Part shown: in pieces, positions 34,893 through 44,404 of the stretch
Layout: the number at the start of each line of letters is the position of its first letter
Position numbering within the stretch: the stretch's first letter is position 1
The notes under the pieces: model-generated
The model's database searches: none
What the model saw: only the letters and a program-made list of their open reading frames with translations
Told to the model about the DNA's origin: nothing
Program-made: the position numbers and the translations under genes
Origin: Cyanobacteria bacterium SIG29
GTDB lineage: Bacteria; Cyanobacteriota; Vampirovibrionia; Gastranaerophilales; Gastranaerophilaceae
Length of the DNA stretch: 64,000 nucleotides
NCBI GenBank assembly: GCA_015152515.1
Contig: SUTV01000001.1
Location: 186,001-250,000, forward strand
Direction: 5' to 3'

Positions 34893-34922
34893 AAAAAAGA
34901 GGTCTTTTTGACCTCTTTTTTT
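34893..34922. terminator. Bidirectional terminator between the MYNVSFGG gene and nusA
   Basis: A 12-bp stem AAAAAAGAGGTC paired with GACCTCTTTTTT, loop of five T, lies 17 bases after the plus-strand stop and 18 bases from the nusA end on the minus strand. The A- and T-runs on either side fit use in both directions. Confidence 0.85.
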
Positions 34923-34939
34923 GATTATTTTTAAGTGAA

Positions 34940-36175
34940 TTATTCTTCTGTTGATTCTTCAGCTTCTTGTTCATCACCTTCGAATTCTGCTACATCTTCT
35001 TCATCCATAGCATATTCTTCTTCTTCACGAATTTCTTCTGCAATTTCATCTACTTCATCTTCAATAGCATCTTCTTCATAATCATCTTGAGCCATTTGAT
35101 GTGGAGCATATTCAATTTTTGCAGCTTGAGATTCACTCTTAATATCTATTTTCCAGCCTGTTAATTTGTGAGCCAATCTAACATTTTGACCATCACGACC
35201 AATAGCTAAACTTAATTGATCATCTGGAACAATAACAAATGCTTCTTTAGAATATTCATCATCAGCTAAAATATCAACAGATACAATTCTTGCTGGTGAT
35301 AAAGCATTAACAATATATTCAACAGGATTTTCACTATATCTAACAATATCAATTTTTTCATTTTTCAATTCGCCGATAATAGTTTGAATTCTGCTACCTC
35401 TTGGTCCAATACAAGCACCAACTGAATCTACATCAGGGTCATTGCTTAATACTGCAATTTTTGTTCTATATCCAGCCTCACGAGAAATTGATTTAATTTC
35501 AACAATTCCATCTTCAATTTCTGGAACTTCAAGTTCAAATAATTCTCTAACGATTTCTGCATGAGCGTGAGAAACAATAACTTGAGGTAATCTTGATGTT
35601 TCTTTAACGTTAAGAACGAATACTCTGATTCTATTACCAGATTTATAATATTCACCTGGAATTTGTTCTTTTTGAGGCATAATCGCATCAGTTTTGCCAA
35701 TATTAACAATAACATTTCTATTTTCAACTCTTTGAATAATACCTGTTGTTAAAGTACCTTTCTTTTCAAGGAATTCATTTAATACAAGATTTCTTTCAGC
35801 TTCACGAATTCTTTGAGTAATAACTTGTTTAGCACTTTGAGCAGCAATACGACCAAAGTTTTCAGGAGTTACTTCAATTTTAACTTCGTCTTCTAATTCA
35901 ACTTCATCATCAAGTTCTTGAGCGTCTTCTAAAGAAATTTCCAAATCAGGATCTTGAACTTCTTTAACAACTAATTTTGTTCTAAATACACCAATTTCAC
36001 CTGATTGCTCATCTAAAATAGCTTCTACATTAGGAACTTCTTTTTGATGTAAGTGCTTTTTATAAGCAGTAACCATAGCATCACATAAAGATGCAATAAT
36101 AACATCTTTAGATATGCCCTTTTCTCTTTCTAATTCTTCACAAGCTTCAAATAATGCTGTTCCGATTTTAATCAT
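34940..36175 (-). CDS. nusA: Transcription termination/antitermination factor NusA
   Basis: NusA binds RNA polymerase and nascent RNA. The 411-residue protein has the N-terminal polymerase-binding domain (1-105), an S1 domain (GTLTTGIIQRVENRNVIVNI), and two KH domains (SVGACIGPRGSRIQTIIGEL and LSLAIGRDGQNVRLAHKLTG). The last 55 residues are an acidic tail (EEDAIEDEVDEIAEEIREEE) instead of the HhH repeats of proteobacterial NusA. GGAGAGAGC precedes the ATG. It follows rimP by 11 bases, the usual rimP-nusA order. Confidence 0.96.
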   Translation of the reverse strand: MIKIGTALFEACEELEREKGISKDVIIASLCDAMVTAYKKHLHQKEVPNVEAILDEQSGEIGVFRTKLVVKEVQDPDLEISLEDAQELDDEVELEDEVKIEVTPENFGRIAAQSAKQVITQRIREAERNLVLNEFLEKKGTLTTGIIQRVENRNVIVNIGKTDAIMPQKEQIPGEYYKSGNRIRVFVLNVKETSRLPQVIVSHAHAEIVRELFELEVPEIEDGIVEIKSISREAGYRTKIAVLSNDPDVDSVGACIGPRGSRIQTIIGELKNEKIDIVRYSENPVEYIVNALSPARIVSVDILADDEYSKEAFVIVPDDQLSLAIGRDGQNVRLAHKLTGWKIDIKSESQAAKIEYAPHQMAQDDYEEDAIEDEVDEIAEEIREEEEYAMDEEDVAEFEGDEQEAEESTEE

Positions 36176-36186
36176 TGTGCTCTCTC

Positions 36187-36720
36187 CTATATTTCACTTG
36201 AATATAATCTTGCTGATATAATATTTTCTTTTTTAATTAAAATATCTTTTTTATCTTTATACGCAAAAACAGTTAAACCTTCCTTTTCATCAAAATCAAC
36301 AATTTTTGCAACAAATTGTTTTTCACCAGATTCATCAACTGCTTCTTTTAATTTTAAGTTGATATCTTTTCCTCTAAAAATCAAATACTCTTTATCTGAA
36401 CGAAGTTTTCTTTCTATTCCAGGTGTTGAAACTTCTAAATAGTATTTAAAAGGAATAAGTTCTTCTAAAAAGTCTGATAGACTTCTTGAAACATTTTCGC
36501 AATCATCTAAACTAACATTGCGCTGTGTAGAATAAATAAATATTCTTAAAAACCATCTATGATTTTCTCTAACTAATTCCACTTCAACAGGAATAAGTCC
36601 AAAACGCATTAGTGTATTATCAATTAATGGCTCAAGCTTTTCCATAAGCTCTCTTTTGTTAACGTACTCAAATGGTGCATTGTCGTTTGATTGAGATTTA
36701 TGATATTTATCTCTCTTCAT
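36187..36720 (-). CDS. rimP: Ribosome maturation factor RimP
   Basis: RimP assists 30S assembly. The 177-residue protein shows LEPLIDNTLMRFGLIPVEVE, LRIFIYSTQRNVSLDDCENV and YYLEVSTPGIERKLRSDKEY, the family core. I use ATG 36720 with GGAAGG 5 bases upstream; the frame is open for 25 more codons to 36795 but that part crosses a terminator hairpin and is not conserved. The partner nusA is 11 bases downstream. The N-terminal 25 residues before the conserved core are polar. Confidence 0.94.
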   Translation of the reverse strand: MKRDKYHKSQSNDNAPFEYVNKRELMEKLEPLIDNTLMRFGLIPVEVELVRENHRWFLRIFIYSTQRNVSLDDCENVSRSLSDFLEELIPFKYYLEVSTPGIERKLRSDKEYLIFRGKDINLKLKEAVDESGEKQFVAKIVDFDEKEGLTVFAYKDKKDILIKKENIISARLYSSEI

Positions 36721-36759
36721 TTTGACCTTCCTTTCCGCAACTAAGACCCTATAGTAAAT

Positions 36760-36785
36760 AAAAAAGAAACGGAAATCCGTTTCTC
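36760..36785 (-). terminator. Terminator upstream of rimP
   Basis: AGAAACGGA pairs with TCCGTTTCT (9 bp) and on the minus strand is followed by a T-run. It lies between the radical SAM gene and rimP, so it ends transcription from the former or acts as an attenuator in the rimP-nusA leader. Confidence 0.7.
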
Positions 36786-36879
36786 TAATCAACATAATTA
36801 TATATTAACATAAGATTTTTATTTTTTAAACAATCTTTTTTTTAGTTTAATTAAAATTAACAAATAAAATAATTTTATG

Positions 36880-37902
36880 TTATTCAACTATTATTTCTTC
36901 ATAATATTTTTTATATTTATCTAATAAAAAAAGTGGTACATCATTAAAAAATTGATATAAGCCAATTTGTTTTGCTTTAATATCAAAATATTTTAATAAA
37001 TACAAATATCGTTGTATCAAATCTAAATTATCCTTATGTTCTTGAAACCAATTATTTTCTATATCTGCTCTAACAGCAATACAGCCTATTTTTTTCGCCA
37101 AGTTTAAAAACTCAATTATAAATTCTTCTTTATCATTAACATTAGGAATAATTATATATTTTAACATCACTTGAGCTGGTTCATTGGAATTTTCATTTGC
37201 ACTACAATATTTTTTCATTGTTTCAACAACAGAATCAAATTCATCAACATTTTTAATCTTTTTATATAATTCAGAATTTCCTGCATCAATAGATGCAATT
37301 ACCATACATCGAGTTTGTTTAATTGCTTCAGATATTGATTCACTATATTTTATTGCAGACGTGTGTATTCTCATTGTATACTTTGGTTTTGAAAGAAATA
37401 ATTTCATTATCTTCTCAAATTCAAAATGCAATGTTGGTTCACCACCCCCAAACTGAATTACACAATTTTCGTCAACTTGTTTTTTATCAATTAACTTTTT
37501 TATAAAATCATATATAGAAACATCAGGAGAATTATTACATTTCTCTTTATTATGGTGTGTTAGGCAATATATACAGTTTGAATTACATTTCCTATTTGCA
37601 GAAATAGCAATTCTATCTATTTTTTGATTTTTTTTCCAAACTTTTTTTTCTAATTGAAAACAATTTTTACAACGATTTATGATAACACCTTTTTCAAATG
37701 ATTTTTTATCATTTTTTTTTGTTTTCATTAATGTATTATAATTTTTTTCTATATCTCCTAAAATTGGTGTAATTGGGATATCATTACATCGTGAATGGAA
37801 ATATGTTGCACAGTAAAATAAACCAGTATAATCAAAATGTATTCCACCTTGAAAATCCTCACAGCAAACATATTCTTTACTTTTTTTTAAAAAATCAAAC
37901 AT
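36880..37902 (-). CDS. Radical SAM protein of unknown substrate
   Basis: The 340-residue protein contains the radical SAM cluster motif CNSNCIYC (C106, C110, C113) and the SAM-contacting GGGEPTLHF. Extra cysteines precede it: CC at 13-14, C31, C39 and a CKNC pair at about 78-81, which may bind an auxiliary cluster as in SPASM or twitch-like enzymes, though here on the N-terminal side. The start is ATG 37902 with AAGGA 6 bases upstream. The gene is single, very AT-rich and flanked by hairpins on both sides, so it may be a recent arrival. No precursor peptide or partner enzyme is recognised next to it. Confidence 0.85.
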   Translation of the reverse strand: MFDFLKKSKEYVCCEDFQGGIHFDYTGLFYCATYFHSRCNDIPITPILGDIEKNYNTLMKTKKNDKKSFEKGVIINRCKNCFQLEKKVWKKNQKIDRIAISANRKCNSNCIYCLTHHNKEKCNNSPDVSIYDFIKKLIDKKQVDENCVIQFGGGEPTLHFEFEKIMKLFLSKPKYTMRIHTSAIKYSESISEAIKQTRCMVIASIDAGNSELYKKIKNVDEFDSVVETMKKYCSANENSNEPAQVMLKYIIIPNVNDKEEFIIEFLNLAKKIGCIAVRADIENNWFQEHKDNLDLIQRYLYLLKYFDIKAKQIGLYQFFNDVPLFLLDKYKKYYEEIIVE

Positions 37903-37984
37903 CAACAATCCTTATTATGATTATTTTAATTAATAATAACCAAAAACACTAAAAAAATTCAAAAAAATAATATATTTTTAATAT

Positions 37985-38015
37985 AAATTGGGTTAGCATA
38001 ATGCTAACCCAATTT
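37985..38015 (-). terminator. Terminator of the MNVSFGS gene
   Basis: AAATTGGGTTAGCA pairs perfectly with TGCTAACCCAATTT (14 bp, 3-base loop) 10 bases beyond the minus-strand stop codon. It is followed on that strand by an AT-rich tract. Confidence 0.75.
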
Positions 38016-38024
38016 ACTCTATTT

Positions 38025-38366
38025 TTAATTATACAATTCTTTTTTCTTTGGTTTTCCTGCTTTTTGTTTACCCTTTTGAGCATAATTAAAATCGCCCAAT
38101 TGCTCTTTAATATATGAATCTATCTTATCTTTAGGTAAAGCTTCAGCTTCAAATTTTTGGTATTCTCTGTATCCAATTCTTCTTAAATCTTGTTCAAACT
38201 GCGCATCTAATTTATTTGAGATAGAAACTCTAGCAGTTCCATTTGCTGATTTATTTTGAGTTGCCAAACCACCATATTGTTTTGCTAAATCTCTTAAAGA
38301 TTGTCTAACACTTTCGCCACCTTTTCTAAATGGTATTCTATATGTAGAACCAAAAGATACATTCAT
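38025..38366 (-). CDS. Small orphan protein beginning MNVSFGS
   Basis: This 113-residue protein is not recognised. It starts MNVSFGSTYRIPFRKGGESV, with V-S-F-G at residues 3-6 as in the 131-residue protein at 34480. The remainder is basic and ends with a lysine-rich tail (QKGKQKAGKPKKKELYN), which suggests nucleic-acid binding. I use ATG 38366, with AAGGGAG upstream, rather than the ATG at 38399, since the extra 11 residues would cover the ribosome binding site. Own terminator; divergent from uvrA. Confidence 0.62.
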   Translation of the reverse strand: MNVSFGSTYRIPFRKGGESVRQSLRDLAKQYGGLATQNKSANGTARVSISNKLDAQFEQDLRRIGYREYQKFEAEALPKDKIDSYIKEQLGDFNYAQKGKQKAGKPKKKELYN

Positions 38367-38433
38367 TACTTTTCTCCCTTTCTTGATTTTAAAAATCAAA
38401 AACTCATAATTATTTTTTTTTGCTATTTCATGC

Positions 38434-38439
38434 CATAAT
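38434..38439 (+). promoter_or_regulatory. -10 element of uvrA placing ATG at the predicted mRNA start
   Basis: CATAAT ends seven bases before the uvrA ATG at 38446, no Shine-Dalgarno sequence is present and a T-rich tract fills the -35 region. If this is the promoter, the transcript is leaderless. Confidence 0.35.
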
Positions 38440-38445
38440 GTATTT

Positions 38446-41280
38446 ATGAACGATAAAATTATTATTAGAAAAGCAAATCAACATAATTTAAAAAATGTAA
38501 GTTTAGAACTACCGAAAAATGAACTTATTGTATTTACCGGTATTTCAGGAAGCGGAAAAAGTTCGCTTGCTTTTGATACAATTTTTGCAGAAGGTCAAAG
38601 AAGATATGTTGAAAGTTTGTCAAACTATGCAAGACAATTCTTAGGTCAACTTGATAAACCTGATGTTGAAAGTATAGAAGGTTTATCTCCAGCAATTTCT
38701 ATCGACCAAAAATCAACAAGTAACAATCCACGTTCAACTGTTGGCACTGTTACAGAAATTTATGATTACTTAAGATTACTTTTTACAAGAATCGGAACTC
38801 CATATTGTCCAGAATGTGGTAGTGAAATAGCACCTCAAACTATTGATGAAATTATAGATAGAATTTTTAAACTACCAGAAGGAACTAAAATACAAGTTTT
38901 AGCTCCAATTATCCGTGGTAAAAAAGGTGAATATATCAATTTACTTGAAGAACTTCGTCAAGAAGGCTTTGTTAGAGCAAGAATTGATGGTGAAATTTTC
39001 AATTTAGATGAAGATGAAATAGAATTAACAAAAACTCAAAAACACACAATCGATATAGTTGTTGATAGAATAGTTATAAAAGAAAGTGCAAAATCAAGAT
39101 TAACCGACAGCGTTCAAATAGCATTAGAAAAAGCTGATGGACTATTAATTATTGATGTTATCGGCGATAAAGAAATGATTTTTTCTGAAAAACTAGCTTG
39201 CCCTACCTGCAACTTAAGTTTTGAAGAATTAGCACCAAGAATTTTTAGTTTTAACAGTCCTTATGGAGCTTGTCCAACCTGTTCAGGACTTGGCGCACAC
39301 TTTGAAATGGATGCTGATTTATTAATTCCTGATAGAAAAAATTCACTAAAAGCTGGCGCAATTTATCCTTGGGCTAAAACAGGAAACCAATATTATCAAG
39401 ATGTTTTATCATCAGTTGCTGACCACTATGGCTTTGATATGGAAACTCCATTTGAAGAACTTGATGAAAAATATCAAAATATTATTTTATACGGCAGCAA
39501 ACGAGAAACCATAAAACTTCGTTTTAAAGAATTTGGTGGAACAAGATATGTAACTCAAAAACGCCCATTTATAGGCGTAATACCATATTTTATGAACAAA
39601 TACAACGAATCAAATTCTGATGAAGTTAGAGATTCTATCCAAGAATATATGTCACAAATTCCTTGTAATGACTGTAAAGGAGCAAGACTAAAACCATTTT
39701 CTTTAGCAGTAAAAATTGCAGGTAAAAATATTTATGACGTTTGTACAATGTCGATTAAAGACTGTTATAAATTTTTCTCTGATATTTATTTAGAACTTGA
39801 TGATTATAAACTAACAATCGCAAAACAAATTTTAGAAGAAATCAGAGCAAGACTTAAATTTATGCTTGATGTTGGATTAAGCTACCTAAATTTAGCAAGA
39901 ATGTCTGGCACATTATCTGGTGGTGAAGCGCAAAGAATAAGACTAGCAACGCAAATAGGTAGTGGATTATCTGGTGTTTTATATGTTTTAGATGAACCAT
40001 CAATTGGTTTACATCAATACAATAACGATATGCTAATAAAAACACTTATAAGACTGCGTAATTTAGGTAACACATTAATTGTAGTTGAACACGACGAAGA
40101 CACAATTAGAAATGCAGACCACATTGTTGATATTGGTGTTCATGCCGGCATAAAGGGTGGTAAAATCATAGCACAAGGTTCAATAAATGATATTATAAAC
40201 GCTAAAAAATCTTTAACAGGTCAATATTTAAGCGGAGAAAGAACTATTCCTATTCCAACTTCAAGAAGGAAAGGAAATGGAAACTACCTAGAAATTTTAA
40301 ATGCACACAAAAATAACTTAAAAAATATTGATGTATCAATCCCATTAGGCAAAATCGTAACCTTAACAGGTGTATCTGGCAGTGGCAAATCAACACTAAT
40401 GAACGATTTACTATATCAATATTCAATCCATAAATTAAATAAAAACAAGCCAAAACCACAAGGCGTTGATGAAATTTTAGGTTTTGAAAATATAGATAAA
40501 GTTATTTGCATAGATCAATCACCAATAGGCAGAACTCCTCGTTCAAACCCTGCAACATACACTGATGTTTTCACTCATATAAGAGAACTTTTTGCAAAAA
40601 CAACAGAAGCAAAAATGAGAGGTTATACAGCAGGAAGATTTAGTTTTAATGTAAAAGGTGGCCGTTGTGAAGCTTGTAAAGGTGATGGTTTAACTAGAAT
40701 AGAAATGAACTTTTTATCTGATGTTTATATTAAATGTAATGTTTGCAAAGGTCATAGATATAATAGAGAAACTCTTGAAGTTAAATATAAAGGAAAAAGT
40801 ATCTCTGATGTTTTAGAAATGAGTATATCTGAGGCTTTAGAATTTTTCGAAAATATACCAAAAATAAAATCTAGACTTCAAACATTAAATGATGTTGGTT
40901 TAGGCTACATGAAACTAGGTCAAAGCTCAACTACACTATCTGGTGGCGAAGCTCAAAGAATCAAATTAGCAAGCGAACTAAATAAACGCTCAACTGGTAA
41001 AACTCTATATTTACTTGATGAACCAACAGTTGGACTTCATTGGTATGATTTAGATAAACTAATTAAAATAATTAATAAATTGGCAGATGCTGGCAATACA
41101 ATTTTAATAATTGAGCATAATTTAGATTTAATCAAAACTTCAGATTATATTATTGATTTAGGTCCACAAGGTGGCGATGAAGGCGGAATGATTATTGCAC
41201 AAGGAACACCAGAAGAAATAGCAAAAAACAAAGATTCTTTAACTGGTTTATATTTAAAAAAGATATTAAAAAAAGAGTAA
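38446..41280 (+). CDS. uvrA: Excinuclease ABC subunit A
   Basis: UvrA recognises bulky DNA lesions and loads UvrB. The 944-residue protein has two ABC modules: Walker [15 protein letters not shown] and [13 protein letters not shown], signatures [12 protein letters not shown] and [12 protein letters not shown], Walker [11 protein letters not shown] and [10 protein letters not shown]. Zinc-binding cysteines are seen in CPECGSE and CPTCNLSF near 120 and 245, [17 protein letters not shown], and CEACKGDG and CNVCKGHRY near 745-770. Length is standard. It is a single gene with its terminator overlapping the stop codon. Confidence 0.97.
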   Translation: MNDKIIIRKANQHNLKNVSLELPKNELIVFTGISGSGKSSLAFDTIFAEGQRRYVESLSNYARQFLGQLDKPDVESIEGLSPAISIDQKSTSNNPRSTVGTVTEIYDYLRLLFTRIGTPYCPECGSEIAPQTIDEIIDRIFKLPEGTKIQVLAPIIRGKKGEYINLLEELRQEGFVRARIDGEIFNLDEDEIELTKTQKHTIDIVVDRIVIKESAKSRLTDSVQIALEKADGLLIIDVIGDKEMIFSEKLACPTCNLSFEELAPRIFSFNSPYGACPTCSGLGAHFEMDADLLIPDRKNSLKAGAIYPWAKTGNQYYQDVLSSVADHYGFDMETPFEELDEKYQNIILYGSKRETIKLRFKEFGGTRYVTQKRPFIGVIPYFMNKYNESNSDEVRDSIQEYMSQIPCNDCKGARLKPFSLAVKIAGKNIYDVCTMSIKDCYKFFSDIYLELDDYKLTIAKQILEEIRARLKFMLDVGLSYLNLARMSGTLSGGEAQRIRLATQIGSGLSGVLYVLDEPSIGLHQYNNDMLIKTLIRLRNLGNTLIVVEHDEDTIRNADHIVDIGVHAGIKGGKIIAQGSINDIINAKKSLTGQYLSGERTIPIPTSRRKGNGNYLEILNAHKNNLKNIDVSIPLGKIVTLTGVSGSGKSTLMNDLLYQYSIHKLNKNKPKPQGVDEILGFENIDKVICIDQSPIGRTPRSNPATYTDVFTHIRELFAKTTEAKMRGYTAGRFSFNVKGGRCEACKGDGLTRIEMNFLSDVYIKCNVCKGHRYNRETLEVKYKGKSISDVLEMSISEALEFFENIPKIKSRLQTLNDVGLGYMKLGQSSTTLSGGEAQRIKLASELNKRSTGKTLYLLDEPTVGLHWYDLDKLIKIINKLADAGNTILIIEHNLDLIKTSDYIIDLGPQGGDEGGMIIAQGTPEEIAKNKDSLTGLYLKKILKKE

Positions 41281-41301
41281 CGAAATAGTTACTCTTTTTT
41301 T
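41268..41301. terminator. Bidirectional terminator overlapping the uvrA stop
   Basis: AAAAAAAGAGTAAC pairs with GTTACTCTTTTTTT (14 bp, 6-base loop). The uvrA TAA is inside the left arm, and the end of the convergent MAMKIS gene is 16 bases away. Confidence 0.85.
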
Positions 41302-41316
41302 GTTTTAATTAATTTT

Positions 41317-41685
41317 TTACGCTGTAGTAGAACAAACTTTACCTGGTTTTTTATTAGCCTTATGTTCATCTGCTCTAGAACACAAATAAGCTTGAGAATC
41401 AGCGTCTTTTTTGCAAGATTGAACAATTTTGCCAACAACAGCACCTGCTAACCTACCAACAGTAGTTACAACACCAATAATACCAGCTGTTGTAAGAGCA
41501 GCAATTGCAATACCTTTGTTTTTACTACCTAATTTTTCTAAACCATTTTGAGCAGCTTGCGTAAATGTAGATTTAGCATTTTTTGCAACATAAGCACCAG
41601 ATACAGCTAAACCAGCTACGGTTCCATATCTTTTACCTTTTTGTACCGGTGTGTATGTTGATACAGGGGAAATTTTCATTGCCAT
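41317..41685 (-). CDS. Small orphan protein beginning MAMKIS with glycine/alanine hydrophobic segment
   Basis: This 122-residue protein is not recognised. It starts MAMKISPVSTYTPVQKGKRY. Two hydrophobic, Gly- and Ala-rich stretches follow (YGTVAGLAVSGAYVAK at about 20-35 and IAIAALTTAGIIGVVTTVGR at about 59-78), and then a basic, cysteine-containing tail (four Cys if the CSTTA end is counted). AAGGAAG lies 7 bases before the ATG. The MKIS start is like the other leader proteins, but a clear SFG motif is missing. It may insert in membranes; holin-like function is only a guess. Confidence 0.55.
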   Translation of the reverse strand: MAMKISPVSTYTPVQKGKRYGTVAGLAVSGAYVAKNAKSTFTQAAQNGLEKLGSKNKGIAIAALTTAGIIGVVTTVGRLAGAVVGKIVQSCKKDADSQAYLCSRADEHKANKKPGKVCSTTA

Positions 41686-41774
41686 ATTTTTTCTTCCTTT
41701 ACTACAAAATGAGAAAAAAACATAAATAAAAAAAATTGCCTACATATAATATCTTGTAAATATTTCTTAACAAA

Positions 41775-41805
41775 AAAAGAGGCAAGTTATAAACTCGCCT
41801 CTTTT
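41775..41805 (-). terminator. Terminator of rpsA
   Basis: A 14-bp stem with one mismatch (AAAAGAGGCAAGTT with AACTCGCCTCTTTT) and a 3-base loop begins 16 bases beyond the rpsA stop on the minus strand, followed by T residues on that strand. Confidence 0.8.
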
Positions 41806-41820
41806 AATAATAGTCTTTAA

Positions 41821-42900
41821 CTATTTTTGAATATCTTTTACGCTTAATGCGATTCTATGTTCTTGTGGTGTGAATTTTTTAATTAAAACTTCAATTTCAT
41901 CACCAACATTATATATATTGAATGGGTTTGCATTAGCTGGTTCCATTTCTGCAGATGGTAATAATGCTTCAACACCAGGGTAAATGTTAATAAAAGCACC
42001 AAAAGAAGTTACTTTATTAACTGTACCTTTAATAACTTGTCCTTCAGAAAATTCATTTTCAATTGATTCCCAAGGATTTTCACCCATTCTCTTTAAGCTT
42101 AAGCTGATACGTTTCATATCCATATCAATTTTTAAGATTTTAACTTCTAATTCTTGACCTAAAGAAATAACATCTGATGGATGTTTAATTCTTTGCCAAG
42201 AAATTTCAGAGATTGGTAATAAACCATCAACACCATTGATATCTATAAAGCCACCAAAATCAGCGATTCTAACAACTTCACCTTTAACAATAGAACCAAC
42301 TTCTAATTGAGAAATAATTTCATCAACTACTTGTTCTCTTTGTTCTGCAACAGCTTGTCTTTGAGATAAAATTAATTTGTTTCTTTTTGCATCAGCTTCT
42401 AAAACTTTAACTTCGATATCTTGACCAATTAAACCGTCAAATGGAGCGCCAGTTCTTAATTGAGAAGCTGGAACGAAACCTCTTAAATCAGAAGCTTCAA
42501 CAATAACACCACCGCGTACAATAAGAACAACTTTTGCAGTAATTGTTTCATTATTGTATTTAGCGTTTTGAAGTTCTTGCCAAGCTTTAGCACAAGATAA
42601 TTTTTTCAATGATAAGAAAATTCTACCATTTTCATCATCGCCTTCTTCTTTTAAGATGTAGAATTCTTTTACATCATTGATAGTTAAATAATCAGAATAA
42701 TCTCTGTCATTAACTTGGTTGTTTGTGATTTCTCTATTTGGTAAAAAAGCTTCTGTTTTTGCACCGATATCAACTAAAAAACCATCGTTTTCTTGTTTAA
42801 TTACGATACCTTTTACTACATCAGCTACTGAAAATTTGTAGTTGTAGCTTTCTTCAAGTAATCTCACGAATTCGTCTTGTTCATTTAAAATGTTTGTCAT
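41821..42900 (-). CDS. rpsA: Ribosomal protein S1 (four S1 domains)
   Basis: The 359-residue protein contains four OB-fold S1 domains, at about 22-95 (VVKGIVIKQENDGFLVDIGA), 115-180 (AKVVLIVRGGVIVEASDLRG), 197-268 (VKGEVVRIADFGGFIDINGV) and 285-355 (IKGTVNKVTSFGAFINIYPG). It is shorter than the six-domain S1 of E. coli and fits the short S1 of cyanobacteria and relatives. It helps mRNA binding on the 30S subunit. It lies 19 bases after ispH in the same transcript; in some clostridia the two are fused. Confidence 0.93.
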   Translation of the reverse strand: MTNILNEQDEFVRLLEESYNYKFSVADVVKGIVIKQENDGFLVDIGAKTEAFLPNREITNNQVNDRDYSDYLTINDVKEFYILKEEGDDENGRIFLSLKKLSCAKAWQELQNAKYNNETITAKVVLIVRGGVIVEASDLRGFVPASQLRTGAPFDGLIGQDIEVKVLEADAKRNKLILSQRQAVAEQREQVVDEIISQLEVGSIVKGEVVRIADFGGFIDINGVDGLLPISEISWQRIKHPSDVISLGQELEVKILKIDMDMKRISLSLKRMGENPWESIENEFSEGQVIKGTVNKVTSFGAFINIYPGVEALLPSAEMEPANANPFNIYNVGDEIEVLIKKFTPQEHRIALSVKDIQK

Positions 42901-42918
42901 TTTTCTATATGTCCTTTC

Positions 42919-43785
42919 TTATATTTTTTCTATTTCTTCTATTACTTGCTTAATTATATTTTCTGGAGTAGAAGCACCAGCTGTTACCCCAATATTCTCA
43001 GCTTTATTTATAAAAGCTTCAAATTCTTTTAAATCATTGGCTGTTTCTATATGAATTGTCTTTGTAATTTCACTTAAAATTTCAGCCAAATGAGTAGTAT
43101 TTGCACTATTTTTACCACCAACAACAATCATTAAATCAGAAGACTTCGCAAGCTCTTTTGCTTCTTGTTGTCTTTTTGATGTTGATTTACAAATAGTATT
43201 AAACACTTTTAATTCACTAGAAATTGGAACTAAATATGAAACAATTTCTTGTAAAAATTCTAATTTCTGAGTTGTTTGTATAACAACACCAACTCTTTTT
43301 ATTTCTTTAATTTTATTATCTAAACTTTTTAAAGCTTCTAAATCAGGAATTACAAACACATTATCTGAATAAAGTTTAGCATTTGCATTAATTGCAATAA
43401 CTTCAGGATGTTCAGGTTTTCCAAGAATCAAAACTAAAAATTCTTCTTTAGCTAACTGAATGGCTTTTTGTTGAACCTTTTTAACATCAAGACAAGTTAA
43501 ATCAATAACTTCAAAACCCTTTTCTGCAATTTCATCAATTTTTTGAGGAGCCATACCGTGACTTCTAACAATACAAATACCACTTTCACAAGTTGGTAAC
43601 TCATCAACAGTCTTAATTCCCATTTCATCAAGTTCATTAATAACATGAGAATTGTGAATAAGCTCGCCTAATACCCATACCTTTTTGGACGCATTTTCTA
43701 ATTTAATTTTTTTTGTTGTTTCGACTGCTCTCTTGACTCCATAACAAAAACCTGCATTTTGAGCCAGTACTATATTTTTCTTCAG
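42919..43785 (-). CDS. ispH: 4-hydroxy-3-methylbut-2-enyl diphosphate reductase
   Basis: IspH makes IPP and DMAPP in the last step of the MEP pathway, using a [4Fe-4S] cluster. The cluster cysteines are in NAGFCYGVKRAVE, ESGICIVRSHG and FNTICKSTSKRQQEA; VVGGKNSANTTHLAEI and TAGASTPE also match. The first ATG is at 43623, but conserved sequence continues upstream (LGELIHNSHVINELDEMG and the first cysteine), so that ATG is internal. No in-frame ATG, GTG or TTG exists between the first cysteine region and an upstream TAG; I place the start at CTG 43785, giving 288 residues, standard for the family. A frameshift at the 5' end is the alternative. Confidence 0.9.
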   Translation of the reverse strand: MKKNIVLAQNAGFCYGVKRAVETTKKIKLENASKKVWVLGELIHNSHVINELDEMGIKTVDELPTCESGICIVRSHGMAPQKIDEIAEKGFEVIDLTCLDVKKVQQKAIQLAKEEFLVLILGKPEHPEVIAINANAKLYSDNVFVIPDLEALKSLDNKIKEIKRVGVVIQTTQKLEFLQEIVSYLVPISSELKVFNTICKSTSKRQQEAKELAKSSDLMIVVGGKNSANTTHLAEILSEITKTIHIETANDLKEFEAFINKAENIGVTAGASTPENIIKQVIEEIEKI

Positions 43786-43817
43786 TGTCCTAAACTTCCA
43801 TTCATTGAACTAGCAAG

Positions 43818-43823
43818 ATTATA
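43818..43823 (-). promoter_or_regulatory. -10 element upstream of ispH-rpsA
   Basis: A perfect TATAAT on the minus strand ends 33 bases before the proposed ispH CTG. A weak TTATAA lies 18 bases further upstream. Transcription would begin near 43811, giving a leader of about 25 bases. Confidence 0.4.
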
Positions 43824-43827
43824 AATC

Positions 43828-44286
43828 TCACAGTAATTTGTTTATAACATGAACAAAATATTCTTGCAAGACAGGAATATGAATACCAATTCGAGAAAAT
43901 AAATACAAACAAATCATTATTAAATTTATAACAACACCAACTGTAAGTTTTTCTTGTTCATAAATAAACTTAGGATTTTTTGCTTTTAAATATATACATA
44001 TATATGAATCTGCTACTAATAATGGGAAAGTCAGAAAAGGTAGCACAAACCATAATAGAATAGGTATAACCAAAACAAATGTAATAATAGGATGTTCATC
44101 TGACGAAAATTCAGATAACGAAACATACTCAAGCAAATATGGCTTATGAATAAAGACATAAAGAAAAATCAGAAATAAAATTATTGATACAAACGACAAA
44201 TGGCTTACAAAACTATAAACTTTAAATGTTACAGACTTTTTCGCAAATTTTATTAATGAGTTCAATATAAGTTCTTTTGTAATCAT
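43828..44286 (-). CDS. Hypothetical membrane protein
   Basis: This 152-residue protein is not recognised. It has three hydrophobic helices, at about 24-46 (YSFVSHLSFVSIILFLIFLY), 66-95 (FVLVIPILLWFVLPFLTFPL) and 122-140 (KLTVGVVINLIMICLYLFSR). There is no signal peptide or known motif. Promoter sequence for ispH lies in its last bases. It is divergent from hydG. Confidence 0.55.
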   Translation of the reverse strand: MITKELILNSLIKFAKKSVTFKVYSFVSHLSFVSIILFLIFLYVFIHKPYLLEYVSLSEFSSDEHPIITFVLVIPILLWFVLPFLTFPLLVADSYICIYLKAKNPKFIYEQEKLTVGVVINLIMICLYLFSRIGIHIPVLQEYFVHVINKLL

Positions 44287-44404
44287 AAATTTAAATATCC
44301 TAATAAAACAATGTTACAACTTTATCTACAATCATTCAACATAAATTCCTTTTGGCATTGATTTATATTTTTGCGTTATACTTTAACTATAAAAAGGCAA
44401 AATC

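Noticed and set aside
42919-43623. Truncated ispH starting at ATG 43623
   Set aside because: Conserved sequence including the first cluster cysteine continues 54 codons upstream in the same frame.
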